Assembly (NCBI RefSeq): GCF_000346485.2 | Contig: NZ_KQ976354.1 | Span: 3,871,436 to 3,935,435, forward strand | Origin: Scytonema hofmannii PCC 7110 | GTDB lineage: Bacteria; Cyanobacteriota; Cyanobacteriia; Cyanobacteriales; Nostocaceae | Direction of reading: 5' to 3' | Length of the DNA stretch: 64,000 nt | Shown here: positions 44,310 to 54,652 of the stretch, in pieces | How the letters are laid out: every line of letters begins with the position of its first letter | Numbering within the stretch: position 1 is the stretch's first letter | The notes under the pieces: model-generated | Databases searched by the model: none | Told to the model about the DNA's origin: nothing | What the model saw: the letters and a program-made list of their open reading frames with translations, nothing else | Position numbers and translations under genes: made by a program

Positions 44310-45941
44310 ATGAAGAATGTTCGATTAAGGTCTTCTATTCTCTGGTTATTGCCGTTTGGTTTTTTCTTTTGCGGATATACAGAGCAAGCTTTTGCTGCTG
44401 AGTACTACGTAGACATTAAGGGAGCAGATTCAGGAAACGGTACGCAGTCTTCACCCTGGCGTACCCTGCAAAAAGCCCTTTCATCTGTCGCTCCCGATCG
44501 CGGACACACTGTTAAGGTAGGAGCTGGTCAGTACGATCTTGGTGGAAAAGTTTCAGTCCCGTCAGGATTGAACCTTGTGGGTTCAGGCGTAGGTTCAACC
44601 ACCATAATGGGAGAGCTTCAAGTGGTTAAAGTTAAAGATGTCACCATTAGAGGCATTAAATTTGATGGAAATAATCGTAAATATGGACTGGGTATGTTCA
44701 TTCGAGACGCCAATCAATTAAATATTCAAGATGCGGCGTTCAATGGATATGCGAATGAGGCTATCAATATGGAAAGAGTTTCCAATAGCAAGATATACAA
44801 CATTAAGATTAGAGACAGTTCTCATAACAATCGCGTTTTGGGTGGAGGTGGTAAGCAAACTTCCTCTATGGCCATCGGCAACTTGTCAAATGTTCTAGTG
44901 GATACTATAGATCTTGATTCCAGAGCACGTGGTGGCGCAGGAATTACGTCAATCAGTGATGCTTGGTCTAAAGACCAACCCTGGAATAGTCCATCTGGAG
45001 TTTTGAAAAACGTTAAGTTTTCTAATTTAAATATTAATGTCGATCAGTGGAGTGCTTGGGCAAGTGGCAAAACTCCACAAATGGCTTTGGAATTGTGGCA
45101 TCAACAATGTATTAACTGTGAGATTTCTAACTCTACCTTTAACAGTACAGTTTCTTTAGCAACTGATAACTCAACGCGCATTCACGTACACCACAATAAG
45201 TGGGTGGGCGATAACCCTTATTATGCAGTGGAGGTAGACAGTGACAACATTGAATTTAATCATAATATAATTACGGGTGGGACTTATCCCCTAGCAATGT
45301 TTGGAAAGGGGCGGCAAAGAAATAATTTATACGTACATCACAACATCTTTGCAAACACGGATGATCCTGTCTTACTTGGTAATTTTTTGGGTAAAATGAA
45401 CAATCTCAAAATTATTGCAAACACGATTGTTCTTGATAAGGATGGCAAGCTTTTGAATTCAGCAGCAGGGGAAGCTCCCGACCAGCAGATACGCGATAAC
45501 ATTTTCTTTCGACAAAACAAGGGGAACAACACGATAGGAGCTAAGACTGGTGTAAGCAACAATCTTTTTTACAATGTTCCTGCCGAAGGGTCTGGTGCAG
45601 TGAATGCCGATCCTAAGTTTGCTCTTTCGGGTGATTCATTATTATCCTACTATACACCAACAAATGGTGCAGTAAAGAAATATGGTGCCCTTTCAGCAGG
45701 GACTTCAGCATGGACTGACCAACGGACTGATAATTTCGTTGATTCTTCCAATACTTCTGATGATTTTGCTGATTTTTCCAACACTGATGAGAATCAGTCG
45801 AGATCGTCAAACAATCTCTCATTTTTTAATAAGATGAATAATTCTAAATCTGTTCCCGAACCCCTCACCATTTTGGGATCTGCAACAGCCCTCAGTTTCG
45901 GTGCATACATGGTGCGCCACTTTCGGAAAAAGAAGATTTAG
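44310..45941 (+). CDS. Right-handed beta-helix protein with PEP-CTERM sorting tail
   Basis: 543 residues from ATG 44310, chosen because it opens a signal peptide (MKNVRLRSSILWLLPFGFFF...AFA). The mature start AEYYVDIKGADSGNGTQSSPWRTLQKAL is typical of DUF1565/Pel-like beta-helix proteins. Parallel beta-helix coils follow (about 70-430, e.g. VTIRGIKFDGNN, NIEFNHNIITGGTY, LYVHHNIFANT), a fold common to polysaccharide lyases and epimerases. After a Ser/Asp-rich linker the C-terminus is VPEPLTILGSATALSFGAYMVRHFRKKK: PEP motif, hydrophobic helix and basic tail. It is the predicted substrate of the cyanoexosortase. The catalytic residues of a lyase are not identified. Confidence 0.88.
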   Translation: MKNVRLRSSILWLLPFGFFFCGYTEQAFAAEYYVDIKGADSGNGTQSSPWRTLQKALSSVAPDRGHTVKVGAGQYDLGGKVSVPSGLNLVGSGVGSTTIMGELQVVKVKDVTIRGIKFDGNNRKYGLGMFIRDANQLNIQDAAFNGYANEAINMERVSNSKIYNIKIRDSSHNNRVLGGGGKQTSSMAIGNLSNVLVDTIDLDSRARGGAGITSISDAWSKDQPWNSPSGVLKNVKFSNLNINVDQWSAWASGKTPQMALELWHQQCINCEISNSTFNSTVSLATDNSTRIHVHHNKWVGDNPYYAVEVDSDNIEFNHNIITGGTYPLAMFGKGRQRNNLYVHHNIFANTDDPVLLGNFLGKMNNLKIIANTIVLDKDGKLLNSAAGEAPDQQIRDNIFFRQNKGNNTIGAKTGVSNNLFYNVPAEGSGAVNADPKFALSGDSLLSYYTPTNGAVKKYGALSAGTSAWTDQRTDNFVDSSNTSDDFADFSNTDENQSRSSNNLSFFNKMNNSKSVPEPLTILGSATALSFGAYMVRHFRKKKI

Positions 45942-45988
45942 CTAAGAGAGTAAACAGTAAGCTTTGGAGTAACAAATAAGCAATATCC

Positions 45989-47179
45989 TCAAGCTGACTT
46001 TTTGTTGGCAATTTGTTGATAAATGTTCATCAACTGCTGATAATTAGCTTGGGGAGTATACTTAGCTTCATATGTTTGACGAGCATTCTGACCCATAGCA
46101 GTTCTTTTTTCTGGATGAGTCATTAACCATTTGATTTTGGCTGTTAAATCTGTTATATTTCCTGCTTCAAAATGGCAACCAGCTACGCCATCTTCTACAA
46201 TTTCTACCATACCACCTAATTTAGTCACTAGTACGGGTAGACCACACGCAAAAGCTTCAGCGATTGTTAAGGGAAAACCTTCATACCAAATAGAAGGAAA
46301 GACTAAAAATTGTGCATTCTGCATCAGATTCAATACTGTTGGCTTATCTTGAAATCCCAAGAATTGAATCGCTTTGTCAGCATTAGCATTTTTAACCTTT
46401 TGTTGCAAAGTTTGGCGTAAAGGACCATCACCAACAATTTTTAGCGGTACGCGTAAATCATTTTCTATGTAGGCATCAATTAAGACTGAAACTCCTTTTT
46501 CTTCAGATAATCTGCCTACAAAAAGTAAATAGTCACCACGTTTTTCATTTTGAGTTAGAGAATCAGGAGCAAAAACAAAATTTGGTTTTATATAAATCTT
46601 GTCCGATGGCAAGCCAGCCGGAATCAATTTCTCTTTTTGAAATTGGGTAAAGACAATATAGGCATCTACCCGTTCACGCCAAGTCCCTCGCAGTCGATGC
46701 CATGTAATCATAGCAGTTACAGCAGAACTTTGCAGGCGTGAGTTGCGGTAGCAGCCATGTGCAACACCTTGCCAGGGTATTAACTCGCCAATACAATCTT
46801 CACAAATTTTGCCTTCACGAAAAGGCATTGCTTTTGGACAAACAAGTCTGTAGTTGTGCAAAGTTTGTACAACAGGTAACCCATTTTCTTTACAAGCATC
46901 ATAGACTGAAGGAGACAGCAGTGGAAAAAAGTTGTGTACGTGAACTACATCAGGACGAAAATGCTCAATTTCTTGGCTAACTTGTTGTTTAGCAGAATGT
47001 GAGTAAATTGCGTTGATACCAGCTGTCACTTTATCCCATGGATTTGTAATGTCTTTATTACTAACTTCTAACACACGTATTTTGTGACCGTTTGCCTCTA
47101 GTAAAGACTTTTCAGCCTGTACTACTCCATCTTCTCCACCTGCTAGTTGATAGCGGTTATGTAGCACTAGCACTTTCAT
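45989..47179 (-). CDS. Glycosyltransferase family 4
   Basis: 396 residues from ATG 47179, with AGGTGA 5 bases upstream (a GTG at 47188 would overlap that site). GT-B fold: N-terminal MKVLVLHNRYQLAGGEDGVV, the HVHNFFPLLSPSVY and LHNYRLVCP segments, and the C-terminal donor-site motif FPSIWYEGFPLTIAEAFACGLPVLVTKLGG with the E-x7-E pair. A cysteine pair in EGKICEDCIGE, near residue 125, resembles the inserted cysteine-rich loop of some capsule mannosyltransferases. It would add a sugar from a nucleotide donor to the lipid-linked repeat unit at the cytoplasmic face. The 3' end is convergent with the PEP-CTERM gene. Confidence 0.9.
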   Translation of the reverse strand: MKVLVLHNRYQLAGGEDGVVQAEKSLLEANGHKIRVLEVSNKDITNPWDKVTAGINAIYSHSAKQQVSQEIEHFRPDVVHVHNFFPLLSPSVYDACKENGLPVVQTLHNYRLVCPKAMPFREGKICEDCIGELIPWQGVAHGCYRNSRLQSSAVTAMITWHRLRGTWRERVDAYIVFTQFQKEKLIPAGLPSDKIYIKPNFVFAPDSLTQNEKRGDYLLFVGRLSEEKGVSVLIDAYIENDLRVPLKIVGDGPLRQTLQQKVKNANADKAIQFLGFQDKPTVLNLMQNAQFLVFPSIWYEGFPLTIAEAFACGLPVLVTKLGGMVEIVEDGVAGCHFEAGNITDLTAKIKWLMTHPEKRTAMGQNARQTYEAKYTPQANYQQLMNIYQQIANKKSA

Positions 47180-47269
47180 AAAAATCACCTTTTTATAATT
47201 GTATATTGACGCTCAATATACTTATTTTATTAGGTAAAAAGAACTATAATTCGTCTTTTTACTATTTAG

Positions 47270-48142
47270 TCAATAACATTGAAAATCTAATATTTTTTCA
47301 TCAATTAGATTCAAAATTTTTGAATTTATCACTATATCAAATTTTCTAGCAAAAAAATGTGAGGCTTTGAAAAGCTTATCAAAATCATCTTCCTCTAAAA
47401 TTCCTGGAGGAGTAGGATTGTGTTTTGACCAGTCAATATACCTGTAATTATTATTAATAGTTCTATCCTTAAATTGAGAATTGAGAATAATTGTTTGAAA
47501 GAAGATCTCATCAGGAACATAAGTATATTTGAAATAATTCACAAACTGAGAATTAGATTGAACAAACTGATTAATATAATTCAAGCATTCTTTTGACAAA
47601 CACCACCACTGGCTACCTCCATATGGCTCAAATCCATAAGGAAATTTTCGCTTGAGAGGAATGTGAAAATGGTTTCCGCGAAAACGAAAATGCCAAACAT
47701 TAATTCTTTTTAGGGCTGGATAGTGTCCAAGCTCCTTAACCCACTTATTTTTTGAATACAGTGAGAAAAAATCTATAAATTCTTTTCCTTGATTGTCTTT
47801 TAAAAATTTTTTAAATTCATTCACGGGCTTTATTGGGTAATCTTGCCCTGAAAGTAATACAGAATAATCAAAGTTTAAATGTAGTTTAAATATTTGTTGG
47901 ATTCCTTCAAGGGTGGCATTGACAATATTAAAATCTCCCCAATGAGTTTTATATCTTTTTAAAAAATAAATATTTGAAAAATGCTTGAGTTTTTCTATGA
48001 ATTGATTGTAAACTTCAGGTTTTGTGTTGCCATCAATATGAATAAAAAAGAAGGCTTCATGAGAAGCATTATTTAATCTTAAAATTAAACGAGTTAGTTG
48101 TGTGGGATTCTTATGTGCAAGAATTATATAAGCTATTCTCAT
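47270..48142 (-). CDS. GT14 beta-1,6-N-acetylglucosaminyltransferase-like (core-2/I-branching)
   Basis: 290 residues. The opening MRIAYIILAHKNPTQLTRLILRL and the motifs FFIHIDGN, THWGDFNIVNATLEGI, LLSGQDYPIK and YGGSQWWCLSKECL are diagnostic of family 14 (core-2/I-branching enzymes; also bacterial xylosyl/GlcNAc transferases). It is of the DXD-independent GT-A-like type. Lower GC and more AT-rich codons than its neighbours suggest it was acquired separately. It is in the island between a GT4 and the polymerase/ligase gene. Confidence 0.9.
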   Translation of the reverse strand: MRIAYIILAHKNPTQLTRLILRLNNASHEAFFFIHIDGNTKPEVYNQFIEKLKHFSNIYFLKRYKTHWGDFNIVNATLEGIQQIFKLHLNFDYSVLLSGQDYPIKPVNEFKKFLKDNQGKEFIDFFSLYSKNKWVKELGHYPALKRINVWHFRFRGNHFHIPLKRKFPYGFEPYGGSQWWCLSKECLNYINQFVQSNSQFVNYFKYTYVPDEIFFQTIILNSQFKDRTINNNYRYIDWSKHNPTPPGILEEDDFDKLFKASHFFARKFDIVINSKILNLIDEKILDFQCY

Positions 48143-48268
48143 GATTCCTCATCTTCGCTTACAAAACTGTTTGACGTAGAGAATGTTTTCAAATCATGAA
48201 ATCAAAGAGGTTTAAACAAACAGAAATTTTTGACCAAGTTATATTTAATGACAAAAAGCTCCTTACAT

Positions 48269-49513
48269 TTAAGTCACTAATTTTCCTAAATTACCTGATA
48301 CTAAAGACCAGTCACGATCTGAATTAATTTCCTTTCTACGGCGACTCCCATTTCCAATGGAAGCTCCTACTAGTATGCCTAATGGATTCATTGAAAAAAT
48401 GTATACTACCACGTTATCACTTAGCATTCCTAATGCGACAGCTACCAAAGCAAGGAAAGCAGCAAGGTGAATATGAGCAACCGTTCTATCGTTGCGGTCT
48501 GCCCACTGCCAGTTTTGCCAAGTTTTCGCCATTAATCCAAAATATCCCAGAAACCATAGGAGCGTACCAATTAAACCGTAATCATGAAAAATTCTTAAGT
48601 AATCGTTATGTGGGTGATCGAAAGCGGGACCAGCAGCTTTGAGAGCGATTGTAACAGAACCTGGTCCTTTACCAATCCAAGGCGATTGCAATGCTGATTC
48701 GTATGCAATTGGCCAAGCTGCACCTCGTCCAGCTGTATTGATTTTGACACCACCAACAGTAGCATTATCCCCTACGTCTGTAAAACGAGCTCGTATTGGT
48801 TCTACAAATGTAAATGCTAAATACGACACTGTAATTATGAGACATATAGTGGCAATCAAACGCACCCAGCCCTTAATGGTTGTTAAGGATATTTGAGATA
48901 AGGGGAATAGAATTAAACATATGATTGCTGCTGTGCGGGAAAAACTAAAAGCGATCGCGATTGTCGTGGAAATCGACCACAAGAATCCTCCCGGTAAGCG
49001 ATATCGCCACCATGCCAAAAACCAAGCAAGCCCTATAATAGCGAATAAGGCAAATGAGCGAGCACCCATAATACTGCTCGTTCCCGGACCACCTAAAACA
49101 ATACTTAGCCCGTAAAGCCCCACTGATATCTGAGCCGCTCTTGTGAAAGTATGGCTGATATACTCTGGGGGATCAAAGGTGCGGTAACTCTGTGTAATAC
49201 TAAGTATCGTAAATCCTACAAATGCTAAAAATACTGCTTGGTTCTGAATTGCATTAACAATGGGCAAACTAGATTTTGAAGAAAACCAAAACCAAATGAT
49301 GAGGTTTGATAAGATAAAGAGTACCAGACATGATGTTGATAATACAGCTTTAGGCATCCTAGAGCGAGAAAGTACTAGAAACCAACTTGCTCCAGCTAGA
49401 AGTATGGTCAGTACACCTTGACTGCTGATTGGACCAAAGCTAAATTTACGGGTTAGATCTGTCAGTCCGCTAAGGATAAGGGTTAGAGATAATAAAGTCT
49501 TGTACAAGTTCAT
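48269..49513 (-). CDS. O-antigen ligase/polymerase family membrane protein (Wzy/WaaL-like)
   Basis: 414 residues with about ten to eleven hydrophobic helices. A large extracytoplasmic loop carries GKGPGSV...AFDHPHNDYLRIFHDYGLIGTLLWFLGY, the conserved Wzy_C/WaaL motif with its HxNDYL core. It either polymerises repeat units or ligates a finished glycan; sequence alone does not separate these. With the Wzc-like protein at the left end of the island it suggests a Wzx/Wzy-type export route, although no Wzx flippase is visible in the window. Confidence 0.9.
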   Translation of the reverse strand: MNLYKTLLSLTLILSGLTDLTRKFSFGPISSQGVLTILLAGASWFLVLSRSRMPKAVLSTSCLVLFILSNLIIWFWFSSKSSLPIVNAIQNQAVFLAFVGFTILSITQSYRTFDPPEYISHTFTRAAQISVGLYGLSIVLGGPGTSSIMGARSFALFAIIGLAWFLAWWRYRLPGGFLWSISTTIAIAFSFSRTAAIICLILFPLSQISLTTIKGWVRLIATICLIITVSYLAFTFVEPIRARFTDVGDNATVGGVKINTAGRGAAWPIAYESALQSPWIGKGPGSVTIALKAAGPAFDHPHNDYLRIFHDYGLIGTLLWFLGYFGLMAKTWQNWQWADRNDRTVAHIHLAAFLALVAVALGMLSDNVVVYIFSMNPLGILVGASIGNGSRRRKEINSDRDWSLVSGNLGKLVT

Positions 49514-49564
49514 ATTGGTCTGCGCTAAGTTGGAGCGTAATGCATACGTATTTCTGAAAACTAT

Positions 49565-50761
49565 TTAGGTGACAGTACTATTTAGTAATATGCAGTTTGT
49601 GACTTTCGCAAGAAACTGTGCTGCGGTCTCTGGAGTATGTTCAGCTATAATCTGTTTGGAGTTTCTCCCAAAAGAGGCAATTAAGTCTGGAGTACTGATG
49701 AATTGATACATAGCATCGGCTACCTCTTCAGGATTGCGCGGATCGAAAAGGTAGCCATTGTGTCCGTCAAGCACTAATTCAGATGCTCCTGCCCACTTAG
49801 AGCATAAAATGGGTTTACCGTAAGCCATACTTTCCAGCACAACCATTCCCCAGGTATCTTCTAAAGTAGGAAGGATAAAAACATCTGCTAGTTGAAAATA
49901 TTCTCCTATACGACTATAGTCAACCCATCCTATCCACTTGATGGATTGTTCTAACCCATAGTCCTTACTCATATTTTCCAACTTCTCTCTGTCAGGTCCT
50001 TGACCAATAATCATTAATGTGTAGTTGCTGCATCCTCGTTGTTGAAGAATTTCACAAGCTTTGAGTAATAAATGTAGACCTTTTCTAGGAATTAACTGTC
50101 CTACAAATAGAAATATAGGTTGCTGTAGCTCTTGCTGATTCAATTCACTGTTTTCTGCTAACTTTGACATTGCCTTAGCTGTCGGTACTTCATAGGGTCG
50201 AGCAAAAGTGCGAGTTTGCTTAGCACCCAGTATATCAATTAAATAAGCCTTACCTGCTTCGCTATTGGTAATAAAAGCATCAGCAAACTGAACCATCCTC
50301 CTGCGGAAGAAGAGGCGAATTGGAGAGTTACGAAAGTCTACATTTGGCGTACTACCTTCATAAGCAATAATCACTCGCCATTTGGTCAGTAGCTTAAGCA
50401 ATATTGCCAACAAAGTCCATGCCGAAAAACCGTTTGCAAAAACTATCTGTGGTTTAAATTTCAGAAGTTTCCCTATAATAGCGGGAGAAACATACATAAC
50501 ACCACGGGAGTATGATTCTTCTGATTCAGTTATGGTCAATAACTTCATTTTTCCCACTAACTCTACCTTGAATGAATTCTCATATCCCGAAGCAAAGCCA
50601 GTCCAAAAACCCGTATATATAATCGTCTGTGGAAATATTTTTGTAAATTCGCTAAATAAAGGGTGCCAATAATTACCTCCTTCAATAGTGGGAAATACCC
50701 AAGCGACTCGAGGGGATTCTACTAGTTTTTCTAACTCGTTTTCTCGCTCTGAACTAATCAT
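49565..50761 (-). CDS. Glycosyltransferase family 4
   Basis: 398 residues, GT-B fold. Acceptor half: RVAWVFPTIEGGNYWHPLFSEF and QIVFANGFSAWTLLAILLKL. Donor half: FLFVGQLIPRKGLHLLLKAC, LMIIGQGPDREKLE and FILPTLEDTWGMVVLESMAYGKPILCSKWAGASEL with the E-x7-E pair. The C-terminus is intact at the usual length. It starts 29 bases after the stop of the upstream GT4 on the same strand, consistent with one transcript. The sugar transferred cannot be read from sequence. Confidence 0.9.
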   Translation of the reverse strand: MISSERENELEKLVESPRVAWVFPTIEGGNYWHPLFSEFTKIFPQTIIYTGFWTGFASGYENSFKVELVGKMKLLTITESEESYSRGVMYVSPAIIGKLLKFKPQIVFANGFSAWTLLAILLKLLTKWRVIIAYEGSTPNVDFRNSPIRLFFRRRMVQFADAFITNSEAGKAYLIDILGAKQTRTFARPYEVPTAKAMSKLAENSELNQQELQQPIFLFVGQLIPRKGLHLLLKACEILQQRGCSNYTLMIIGQGPDREKLENMSKDYGLEQSIKWIGWVDYSRIGEYFQLADVFILPTLEDTWGMVVLESMAYGKPILCSKWAGASELVLDGHNGYLFDPRNPEEVADAMYQFISTPDLIASFGRNSKQIIAEHTPETAAQFLAKVTNCILLNSTVT

Positions 50762-50790
50762 ATTTACTCATTACTAGTAGTTGATTGACC

Positions 50791-51933
50791 TTAAACTAAG
50801 GATGATAAAACAGTGTGCCAGCGTTCTACAAAAACAGTTTTATTGTACTCAGAAGCCTTATGGTGTGCTGCTACACCCATTTGCAGTAGTCTTTCGCGAT
50901 CGGTAAGTGCAACTTTTAATGTTTCTGCAATGCATTTTGCATCTCGTTCAATCAACCACCCATTAACACCATTTTGTAAAAACTCTTCTACTCCATAGAC
51001 TTTCGTTGCAATAATGGGTAAGCTAGCAACAGCAGCTTGAAGAGTCACTAAAGGAAATACTTCATAGTTTGATGGAAAAACAAATAAATCAGATAGCCAT
51101 AAATAAGGGCGTACATCTGATTGAAAACCTAAAAAAACTACTTTTTCGGCAATTTCTAATCTATCTCTAATTGCTGCATATTCTTTAATTTCACTGTGAT
51201 TACCACCAACAATAAGTAGTTTTGCCTGAGGATTTTTTAGAATTGCTAAAGCTTCAAGTAATGGCTTTAAACCCTTGCGATCAAAGTCACCTAACGCTGC
51301 AAAAACAAGCACTACATCCTCTGAACTCAATCCTAGCTTTGTACGCATTAATTGGGAATCAAAGGTTTGAGGGCGTGTAAAGTGCTCAACATCAACTGGG
51401 TTAGGAATTCTTTTGATTTTCTTTTCGAGCAAGGAACCGTAGACTTGAGTTAACTCATTAGCCAGCCCTTTGGATGGAACAACAATAGTTTCGGCATGAG
51501 TATATGCTTTGACTTCTTGACTGGCATTAAACCGTCTGTTAATTGAACGAGCGAATCTTCTTGGAAAACTGGCTTTATTTGGAAACCGTTTCAAGTATGC
51601 TTTATGGCAAAAATGTGCATAGCAAATATCACAGTTAGGAAATTCTCCTTCAGTACCTATAACAATTTGAGGTTCACCTTCAACGCGAACGTAGTTTCGA
51701 TAGTACTGAGGTGCAAGCCAATTAAATGCCATGAAGCGGAGAAAAACAGGTTTTTCTGGGAGTGGTACTCTAATCCATTTAATTCGATCGGGTGCTGGAT
51801 TTTCAAACTTGTCTGCAAAGACTACAAATTGATAGTCTTCACATAACCCACGAATCATTTGGAGAAGACAACTTCCAATCGGGCTATTTGAAGTGACACA
51901 CAAATCAAAAATAGCAACTGTTTTTTTACTCAT
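50791..51933 (-). CDS. Glycosyltransferase family 4
   Basis: 380 residues. The N-terminus TVAIFDLCVTSNSPIGSCLLQMIRGLCEDYQFVVFADK is followed by a catalytic-half linker CYAHFCHKAYLKRFPNKASFPRR seen in some cyanobacterial transferases. The donor half has LVFAALGDFDRKGLKPLLEAL and LFVFPSNYEVFPLVTLQAAVASLPIIATKVYG. The second glutamate of the usual E-x7-E pair is replaced: the segment reads EVFPLVTLQAA (Gln in that place), so catalysis may differ. It abuts the following GT4 with no spacer (stop and start adjacent), implying tight coupling. Confidence 0.88.
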   Translation of the reverse strand: MSKKTVAIFDLCVTSNSPIGSCLLQMIRGLCEDYQFVVFADKFENPAPDRIKWIRVPLPEKPVFLRFMAFNWLAPQYYRNYVRVEGEPQIVIGTEGEFPNCDICYAHFCHKAYLKRFPNKASFPRRFARSINRRFNASQEVKAYTHAETIVVPSKGLANELTQVYGSLLEKKIKRIPNPVDVEHFTRPQTFDSQLMRTKLGLSSEDVVLVFAALGDFDRKGLKPLLEALAILKNPQAKLLIVGGNHSEIKEYAAIRDRLEIAEKVVFLGFQSDVRPYLWLSDLFVFPSNYEVFPLVTLQAAVASLPIIATKVYGVEEFLQNGVNGWLIERDAKCIAETLKVALTDRERLLQMGVAAHHKASEYNKTVFVERWHTVLSSLV

Positions 51934-53211
51934 TTACATATAACTAAAAATAGTACTGGCAAATTGTTCAACTGTATTTTGCTCGGCTAGAAGTTTCATT
52001 TTATTGCGATCGCAAAACTTTTCTGGAGTTTCAAGTAAAAACTCAGTTAACCCTCGAGCAATTTCATTTGGTACAGTTGAGTCAACTGTTAAACCAAGCT
52101 GGTGGCGGCGAGTAATTTCTCCCATCAAACCATAATCTGACGATAGAACAGGTTTTTGAGCCGCCGCCGCCCTAACCAAAATAGCGCTCATTCCAACATG
52201 ACGTTGGTATGGAGCCAGTATGACATCTGCTAGCTGGAAGTATGTTTGAATATCACGGTCAACAACGAATTGGTTACAGGTAATAATTTGCACTGGCAAA
52301 GACTGAGAAAGATGAGCAATTTTAGCTCGAACCTGTGATTCTATCCCAGAATCGATCGGCCCAACCAGTAACAAACAAAGTTTCTGACACACATTCGATG
52401 GTAAAAGAGAAACAGCTTCTAGTAGCTGGTGTAGCCCTTTACGTTGATTCAACCCGCCGAATAAAAGCAAAACTTTCCGGTCAGCCTCAACACCCAAACT
52501 ATGACGCAGTTTCTCTGGAGGCATTGTTGAGGTGTTGTTATAAATCTCCACTGGGTCTGGTAGATATACCATGTTCGCAGCAGTGTTGAACTGGTTCAAA
52601 TGTTTCAACACAAAAGGGTCTAAGCATAACAAAGTTTTTAACTGTCGATGACGCAAAACCAAAGATAGCAAGAATTTTTCATAAGACTGCTGCAATCGGT
52701 CTTTCCAAGTGGGCTTGTAGTGTTCAAAGTCATCGTAGTGGAAGGTCGGTCTGAAGTAGATAGCGGAGAAAGAACATGGAGATTTTCCACCAAAAGCTAT
52801 AGGAATTTGAAGCGTATCAAAGTACATTAACAAACAATGAGTTGCATTGAGTGCTTTAGCGTACTTGCGGCATAACTTCCACTCTTGAAAAAAATAAATT
52901 TTCCTGTTCAAATAACTTGACTGAGGAAAAAAAGCAGTTTCTTCTGCAACACTTATCGGAACAAAGTTCACCCGGTCTTGACCGTATTTTGAAGCCAAGT
53001 TAACAATATCAGTATGCCGTTGCATGAACTTGGGTGATACGACAACATCAAGGCATCCCGGACCGCCGCGTTCACCCCAGAAGTTAATCAGATGCTGAAT
53101 ATAACCAGGATGATGACCATCTGTTGCAAGGTTAAATAGCATAATCTTGCGATCGCTTCCGATCTGGTTGCGGTCAATCCAGAGTGTGCTGTTTTGACTA
53201 AGTTCTGGCAT
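51934..53211 (-). CDS. Glycosyltransferase family 4
   Basis: 425 residues. The N-terminal [26 protein letters not shown] parallels the gene at 55804 (ALFDSCWDGHHPTYFRFF), so the two may be distant paralogues with related acceptors. The donor half has [23 protein letters not shown] and [36 protein letters not shown]; the canonical E-x7-E is not obvious. Its ATG lies within the last codons of the epimerase gene upstream (14-base overlap). Both features point to a single co-translated operon. Confidence 0.87.
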   Translation of the reverse strand: MPELSQNSTLWIDRNQIGSDRKIMLFNLATDGHHPGYIQHLINFWGERGGPGCLDVVVSPKFMQRHTDIVNLASKYGQDRVNFVPISVAEETAFFPQSSYLNRKIYFFQEWKLCRKYAKALNATHCLLMYFDTLQIPIAFGGKSPCSFSAIYFRPTFHYDDFEHYKPTWKDRLQQSYEKFLLSLVLRHRQLKTLLCLDPFVLKHLNQFNTAANMVYLPDPVEIYNNTSTMPPEKLRHSLGVEADRKVLLLFGGLNQRKGLHQLLEAVSLLPSNVCQKLCLLLVGPIDSGIESQVRAKIAHLSQSLPVQIITCNQFVVDRDIQTYFQLADVILAPYQRHVGMSAILVRAAAAQKPVLSSDYGLMGEITRRHQLGLTVDSTVPNEIARGLTEFLLETPEKFCDRNKMKLLAEQNTVEQFASTIFSYM

Positions 53212-54253
53212 ACTGTTCCTCTTGAGCGACTACGATTTCCTGAAAAATCTCCTTGATACTCAAAGTAATTCCCCATTCTGGGAAATGTGACTTCATCTTG
53301 CTTAAATCAGAAATGTAGCAAATGTGATCGCCAATTCGGTTCTGCTCAACATAGACCCAATTCATCTTGCGGTTTGTCAAGCTCTCAACTAGGTCAAACG
53401 CTTCAAGGATTGATACGCTATTTTCACGTCCCCCACCCAAATTGTATACTTCGCCCGGTTTGGGATTGCGTCGGAATGCTTCAAATGCTTGAATGACATC
53501 GTAGCTGTGGATGTTATCTCGGACTTGTTTACCCTTGTAACCAAAAACTTTGTATGTACCGCCACTTACTGCTACCTTCACCAAGTATGACAAGAAGCCG
53601 TGCAATTCTACTCCGGAATGAGAAGGTCCGGTTAAACAACCTCCGCGAAAGATTCCTACTTTCATGCCAAAATAGCGACCATATTCTTGAGCTACAACAT
53701 CAGCTGCAGTTTTAGAAGCCCCAAACAGAGAGTGCAAGCATTGGTCAATGCGACAGTTTTCTGATATACCGTTGAAATCTTCTGCTCTAGCGTAGTCATA
53801 TCGTTTGTCTTTCTCAATCAATGGTACCTCATTTGGAGCATCACCATAGACCTTGTTAGTACTCATATGAATAAAGACAGCTTCCGGACAGAACTGTCGC
53901 GTGGCTTCCAGTAAATTTACTGTACCCAAAGCATTAACTTCAAAGTCCAAGAGCGGAATCTGACAAGCTTTATCGTGAGACGGTTGAGCTGCACAGTGAA
54001 CGATCAGGTCAAAAGGATTTTCTTTGAATAAATCAAAAATACTTTGGCGATCGCGAATATCTATATTCTTGTGTTCAAAAAACTGAGTGTTGTCCTTCAA
54101 ACGATGAAGGTTCCAAGTCGTGTCTCCTTGAGCACCAAAGAAGGTAGCACGCATATTGTTGTCCACACCAACAACATGATGACCCTCTCTATCGTAATAT
54201 GCAACAGCTTCAGAGCCAATTAAACCACTTGAACCCGTAACTAGTACTTTCAT
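53198..54253 (-). CDS. NAD-dependent sugar epimerase, CDP-paratose 2-epimerase-like
   Basis: 351 residues, extended [12 protein letters not shown] is the Rossmann glycine motif. [23 protein letters not shown] is characteristic of CDP-paratose/CDP-tyvelose-type epimerases. The Thr/Ser motif is MSTNKVYGD. At the YxxxK position the sequence reads FGASK, with Phe for Tyr, which I recall as usual in this subgroup. It probably makes a nucleotide-activated (di)deoxy or branched sugar for the island's polymer. The gene overlaps the next GT4 by 14 bases and is preceded by a 400-base gap, so it probably heads its operon. Confidence 0.85.
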   Translation of the reverse strand: MKVLVTGSSGLIGSEAVAYYDREGHHVVGVDNNMRATFFGAQGDTTWNLHRLKDNTQFFEHKNIDIRDRQSIFDLFKENPFDLIVHCAAQPSHDKACQIPLLDFEVNALGTVNLLEATRQFCPEAVFIHMSTNKVYGDAPNEVPLIEKDKRYDYARAEDFNGISENCRIDQCLHSLFGASKTAADVVAQEYGRYFGMKVGIFRGGCLTGPSHSGVELHGFLSYLVKVAVSGGTYKVFGYKGKQVRDNIHSYDVIQAFEAFRRNPKPGEVYNLGGGRENSVSILEAFDLVESLTNRKMNWVYVEQNRIGDHICYISDLSKMKSHFPEWGITLSIKEIFQEIVVAQEEQYART

Positions 54254-54652
54254 TTGCTTTCTCTATAGTTTCAAGACTGCATCTACTTTGAACGCGGTGG
54301 ATTGCTGCCCTCAACTTGAGTCTTAACCTGTGATTTATCTTTTCCCTTGTAATTTATTCTATGTAAACTTTTGCTATCAGGACTATCCGTGAATTTATAA
54401 AGTATCTTTACTGATAGTTTACATTGACCATATTTTTCTGTTACTCCCTTTCCGCCAGAAAATTACCTATTAAAAAACTGCCAAGACGCTAAGGACGCCA
54501 AGAAAAAGAAAGAACAGGATCGGTAATTTTACACTGGGAAGGGAGTAGTGTTATCTAAATATTGTAAAATAAATCACTGCAAGTATCTTAAGAGGGTTAA
54601 GATTAAAGCTTGTTATTTTGAAGGATGCAAGATTCTAACCTCCCAGATCTTC
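54254..54652. other. Intergenic region, probable operon boundary
   Basis: No gene. An AAGACGCTAAGGACGCCAAG repeat unit lies at about 54483-54502, related to that at 1321. This is the largest gap in the glycosyltransferase array and a sensible promoter position for the epimerase operon. Confidence 0.5.
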
